Below, in pieces: positions 61,640-64,000 of a stretch of DNA of 64,000 nt. A model generated the notes under the pieces. The model was not told where the DNA came from. It searched no databases and was given only the letters and a program-made list of their open reading frames with translations. Origin of the DNA: Nocardioides cynanchi (GTDB lineage Bacteria > Actinomycetota > Actinomycetes > Propionibacteriales > Nocardioidaceae); contig NZ_CP044344.1 in the NCBI RefSeq assembly GCF_008761635.1, positions 2,914,001 through 2,978,000 on the forward strand, in the 5' to 3' direction. Within the stretch, counting starts at the first letter, position 1. Every line of letters starts with the position of its first letter. Position numbers and translations under genes: made by a program.

Positions 61640-63079
61640 TCAAACGTCCTTCGCCGGACTCTCGCGCAACTCCGGATGCCCCGCTAGGGCACCGAGTCGA
61701 CTCGCCAGGGTGCGATCCCGGTCGGCAGTGTGGTGCTGATAGAGCATGGCGGCGGCGACTGTCGCGTGGCCCAGCCTGTGCTGCAGTTCGGCCAGCGTTG
61801 CGCCCGCCTGGGCGGCGAGGGTGGCACCAGTGTGCCGCAGGTCGTGCCACCGCAGGTCGGAGCGCCCGACGGCCGCTCGTGCGCGCCAGAACGGCGCCTT
61901 GCGCAATTCGCGGGGCACGATCTGGCCTCCTGCGTCGGTGAAGAGCAAAGCGTCGGGATCTCGGCCGGTGTAGCGGTCCATGTGTTCCCGGAGGATGGCC
62001 ACGACGTGGGGAGGCAGGTGCACCGTGCGCTTACTGCTCTCGGTCTTGGTCTCGCCAAGGCTCGGCCGGTGTCCGGGCATATAGGTGACAGCCCGCTCGA
62101 CCCTGACTGTTCCGGCCTGGAGGTCCACATGGCGGCGGGCGAGACCGAAGAGCTCGCCAGCGCGGAGGCCCGACCAGGCGGCGAGGTGGACGGCGGCGGA
62201 GTAGCGCTCGGGCATGGCGGCCGCCAGGGCGTCGATTTCCGCGGGCGTTGCGGGCACGCGCTCGGTGGACTTGACCTGGCCGGCGCGCGCGATCTGACAC
62301 GGGTTGGAGTCGATCCGCCCCTCTCGCACGGCGTGGCCGAGGATCATCCGGAGGAGCCTGTACGCCTGGGCGACCTGAGCACGACCGGCATCGATGCGGA
62401 GTCGCGCGGACTCCGGCTCAGCAAGGGGTTGCACGTCGACGTGCCCAGAGGCGCGCCAGGCGTCGAGAACGGCGCGGGGCAGACGTCCGGTCGCCTTGAC
62501 CGGTATATCGTTCGCGAGCGCCCAAAGTCGGGCGGCATGTCGAGCGTCAGCTTGGCGGCGACGTTTGGTCGCCTCCGCACGCGCCTGAGCGTTGCGTCGA
62601 GCTCTGTGGATGGCTGCGGCGTGCCACTCCCGGATGCTGGCCACCGAAACGGCGCTCAACTCCGAGCCACCGAGGTTGATCGTGCGGCTGCGGCCGGGGG
62701 ACAGTGGCAGCTCGAGCGGCGTGGCGATCCAGTTGGCCACCACGCTGGCGTAAAGCTGCTGGGTCCGGGGTGCCAGGTCAACCCGGGTGGCCAGGTGGTC
62801 GGCGGCGTACTCGGCGAGGGTGACAGCGCCCAGCGAGGGTGCACGCCAGGTGCCGCGGACGACGTCGGCGCGGACGGTCGCAAGCCACTCCTCAGCATGG
62901 GTCTTGGTGGCGAAGGTCTGCGGGGCCGTGTGCCGGTTCATCTGCCGGTCGGTGTAGCGGGCCTGGTAACGGCCTGAGGGCAGGCGGCGGACACTGCCGA
63001 ACGAGGTTCGAGTGGCCTTCCGGGAGCGTGTCTTGCGTGCGGCCTTCGCGTCGCTGGAGGTTGGGCTAGCAGTGGTCAT
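61640..63079 (-). CDS. int: tyrosine recombinase (site-specific integrase)
   Basis: A 479-residue phage-type integrase. An N-terminal AP2-like/arm-binding region (SVRRLPSGRYQARYTDRQMN) and SAM-like core domain precede the catalytic domain with AAWSGLRAGELFGLARRHVD (first Arg), LRWHDLRHTGATLAAQAG (HxxR), HRLGHATVAAAMLYQHHT (His and the Tyr nucleophile). It inserts and excises the island at tRNA-Ala. The ATG at 63079 is preferred; an in-frame GTG at 63130 lies inside the arm-type repeat. A CACGCCCG/CGGGCGTG hairpin (63101-63120) precedes it. Confidence 0.93.
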   Translation of the reverse strand: MTTASPTSSDAKAARKTRSRKATRTSFGSVRRLPSGRYQARYTDRQMNRHTAPQTFATKTHAEEWLATVRADVVRGTWRAPSLGAVTLAEYAADHLATRVDLAPRTQQLYASVVANWIATPLELPLSPGRSRTINLGGSELSAVSVASIREWHAAAIHRARRNAQARAEATKRRRQADARHAARLWALANDIPVKATGRLPRAVLDAWRASGHVDVQPLAEPESARLRIDAGRAQVAQAYRLLRMILGHAVREGRIDSNPCQIARAGQVKSTERVPATPAEIDALAAAMPERYSAAVHLAAWSGLRAGELFGLARRHVDLQAGTVRVERAVTYMPGHRPSLGETKTESSKRTVHLPPHVVAILREHMDRYTGRDPDALLFTDAGGQIVPRELRKAPFWRARAAVGRSDLRWHDLRHTGATLAAQAGATLAELQHRLGHATVAAAMLYQHHTADRDRTLASRLGALAGHPELRESPAKDV

Positions 63080-63100
63080 GTTGCTGTCCTGACGGGTCGG

Positions 63101-63120
63101 CACGCCCGTTTCCGGGCGTG
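63101..63120. promoter_or_regulatory. hairpin/palindrome in the int leader
   Basis: Perfect 8-bp arms CACGCCCG and CGGGCGTG with a TTTC loop, 22 nt upstream of the int start. It may be an operator or a leader hairpin limiting int expression. Confidence 0.45.
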
Positions 63121-63124
63121 CTTT

Positions 63125-63141
63125 GGGCACGTAAGGGCACG
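63125..63141 (+). repeat. integrase arm-type direct repeats, right
   Basis: GGGCACGTAA (63125-63134) plus GGGCACG (63135-63141), the same unit and orientation as at 48277-48303. Confidence 0.6.
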
Positions 63142-63216
63142 AGGCCCATCTGGTGCCGCTGTTAGACCCGTCGCGGCAGGGAGTGGATCCCCGCGTTGAC
63201 CAGCGGTGATTGCTAC

Positions 63217-63259
63217 GTGGAGCCTAGGGGACTCGAACCCCTAACCCCCTGCTTGCAAA
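63217..63259. repeat. right attachment site within tRNA-Ala
   Basis: These 43 nt are identical to 48111-48153 and make up the 3' part of the intact tRNA-Ala, so the island is bounded by direct repeats 15.1 kb apart. Confidence 0.92.
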
Positions 63260-63290
63260 GCAGGTGCGCTACCAATTGCGCCAAGGCCCC
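63218..63290 (-). tRNA. tRNA-Ala (TGC)
   Basis: A complete minus-strand cloverleaf. The acceptor stem GGGGCCT/AGGCTCC has the G3:U70 identity pair, the anticodon stem CCTGC/GCAGG encloses loop TTTGCAA (anticodon TGC), and the T loop is TTCGAGT. CCA is not encoded. It is the island integration target and is restored by the island's right end. Confidence 0.97.
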
Positions 63291-63327
63291 CGGGGCCGGA
63301 CGGCGGTCCGGCCTGCGTCGTACGGCG

Positions 63328-63453
63328 TCAGTCGCGGTCGACCCGGTCGGTCGCCTCGGCCCAGAGGGCCTGCTCGCGCTGCCCCTCGCCGATCTTCTTC
63401 CTGGCGACGAGCGCGCCGACGGCGGCCAGGGCGATCAGCAGGATCTTCTTCAT
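63328..63453 (-). CDS. DLW-39 family small protein
   Basis: A 41-residue protein starting [20 protein letters not shown], then [14 protein letters not shown]. It has one N-terminal membrane helix. This matches the short DLW-39 family of Actinobacteria, found near gyrA and tRNA-Ile/Ala; here the signature reads ALW. The function is unknown. Confidence 0.8.
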   Translation of the reverse strand: MKKILLIALAAVGALVARKKIGEGQREQALWAEATDRVDRD

Positions 63454-63482
63454 GGCGACTCCCGTGCAGAGGGGTGAACCTG

Positions 63483-63556
63483 TGGGCCTAAGAGGACTTG
63501 AACCTCTGACCTCTTCCTTATCAGGGAAGCGCTCTAACCGTCTGAGCTATAGGCCC
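63483..63556 (-). tRNA. tRNA-Ile (GAT)
   Basis: A minus-strand cloverleaf with acceptor GGGCCTA/TAGGCCC, anticodon stem CTTCC/GGAAG with loop CTGATAA (anticodon GAT), and T-loop TTCAAGT. CCA is not encoded. Its pairing with tRNA-Ala and a DUF3566 gene is the usual arrangement after gyrA. Confidence 0.97.
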
Positions 63557-63668
63557 GGAACTGGTCGACAACCAGCAACGGCCGCCCCGGTGTCCGGTAG
63601 GGCGACCGGAGCGGAACATTACCGCAGCCGCGAACGGCCGCCCAAACCGCGGCAGCCGGTCGGGACAC

Positions 63669-64000
63669 TCAGCCCTGGTCCTCGGACAACGTGACCTCGA
63701 CGCCACCGAGCAGCGAGGACGCCATGTTGTAGAGGAACGCTCCCAGCGTGGCGATCGCCGTCATCAGGACGACGTCGATCACCGCGACCAGCATCGTGAA
63801 ACCCAGGACCCGCGAGAGGCCGAGATAGTCCTCGATGTTGAACGTCGAGGCGGTGGTGCCGCTGGAGACGGTGTCGGAGACCGTGTTGTTGATCGAGGTC
63901 CAGACACCGGCCGCGTTCAGCACCGACCAGATCATGAACACCGACACGACGGTCACGATGCCGAAGGCGATGGAGAGCAGGAACGAGATCTTCATGACCG
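63669..64000 (-). CDS. DUF3566 membrane protein, C-terminal part (runs off right edge)
   Basis: At least 110 residues are visible. Two membrane segments (KISFLLSIAFGIVTVVSVFM and LVAVIDVVLMTAIATLGAFL) flank a Thr/Ser-rich loop. The VMKISFLLSIAFGI start of the domain matches DUF3566, encoded downstream of gyrA. The frame continues past the window edge, so the N-terminal part is missing and the internal ATG at 63995 is not the real start. Confidence 0.9.
   Translation of the reverse strand, partial: VMKISFLLSIAFGIVTVVSVFMIWSVLNAAGVWTSINNTVSDTVSSGTTASTFNIEDYLGLSRVLGFTMLVAVIDVVLMTAIATLGAFLYNMASSLLGGVEVTLSEDQG

Overview
The window is high-GC actinobacterial DNA. Its gene order (tRNA-Leu, fhaA, fhaB, pstP, rodA, pbpA, pknA, pknB, a DUF881 gene, crgA, a cyclophilin, tRNA-Ala, tRNA-Ile, a DUF3566 gene) is the conserved block found next to oriC and gyrA in Actinobacteria. 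An AlkB-rubredoxin fusion, polyphosphate glucokinase, GTG starts, 1-8 nt gene overlaps and several leaderless promoters suggest a Nocardioides-like member of the Propionibacteriales. The genus is inferred, not proven.

Positions 1-23.7 kb are mostly metabolic and transport genes: a possible SNF2-type helicase start, a leaderless winged-helix regulator with an MFS exporter, a DHA2 exporter with its own terminator, a peptidoglycan-binding protein, a 2-phosphosulfolactate phosphatase-like protein, an M13 metalloprotease, a quinone oxidoreductase, a lipoprotein, alkB-rubredoxin with TetR and MFS genes, ppgK, an ACT-malic enzyme with glutathione peroxidase, a nitronate monooxygenase, an MFS/DedA/membrane-protein operon, a gamma-glutamyltransferase and a three-domain aminodeoxychorismate synthase/lyase. 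Positions 23.7-24.3 kb hold two tandem structured RNA candidates with conserved promoters, plus one copy of a 69-nt structured repeat.

Positions 24.3-37.6 kb are the cell-wall and division signalling block. FHA proteins, the phosphatase, RodA/PBP and two Ser/Thr kinases are translationally coupled. A DUF881 protein, a duplicated CrgA, a rhomboid protease, a cyclophilin and a hendecad-repeat protein follow. A helically spaced cluster of five DnaA-box-like sites lies between crgA and the rhomboid gene. Positions 37.6-48 kb carry an acyltransferase/patatin pair, SURF1, a divergent arsenic locus (arsR-acr3-arsC and cadI/arsI), a GntR regulator with a membrane hydroxylase, and a sulfide:quinone reductase-TusE-DsrE operon behind a CsoR-like operator.

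Positions 48.1-63.3 kb are a 15-kb genomic island inserted in tRNA-Ala(UGC). A 43-nt tRNA 3' duplication marks both ends, the tyrosine integrase sits next to the intact tRNA, and GGGCACGTAA arm-type repeats occur at both ends. The cargo is almost all defence. It holds a DUF262-DUF1524 nuclease with a RAMA-like tail, a helicase coupled to a DUF2290-like protein, a 1589-residue fusion of an Fe-S RecB/RNase-H-like (TM0106-type) nuclease to an MmeI-type restriction-methylation enzyme, and an SRA-like/PD-(D/E)XK modification-dependent nuclease. The helicase/DUF2290/fusion cassette is the best candidate here for an undescribed system. The window ends with tRNA-Ala, a DLW-39 small protein, tRNA-Ile and the C-terminus of a DUF3566 protein.
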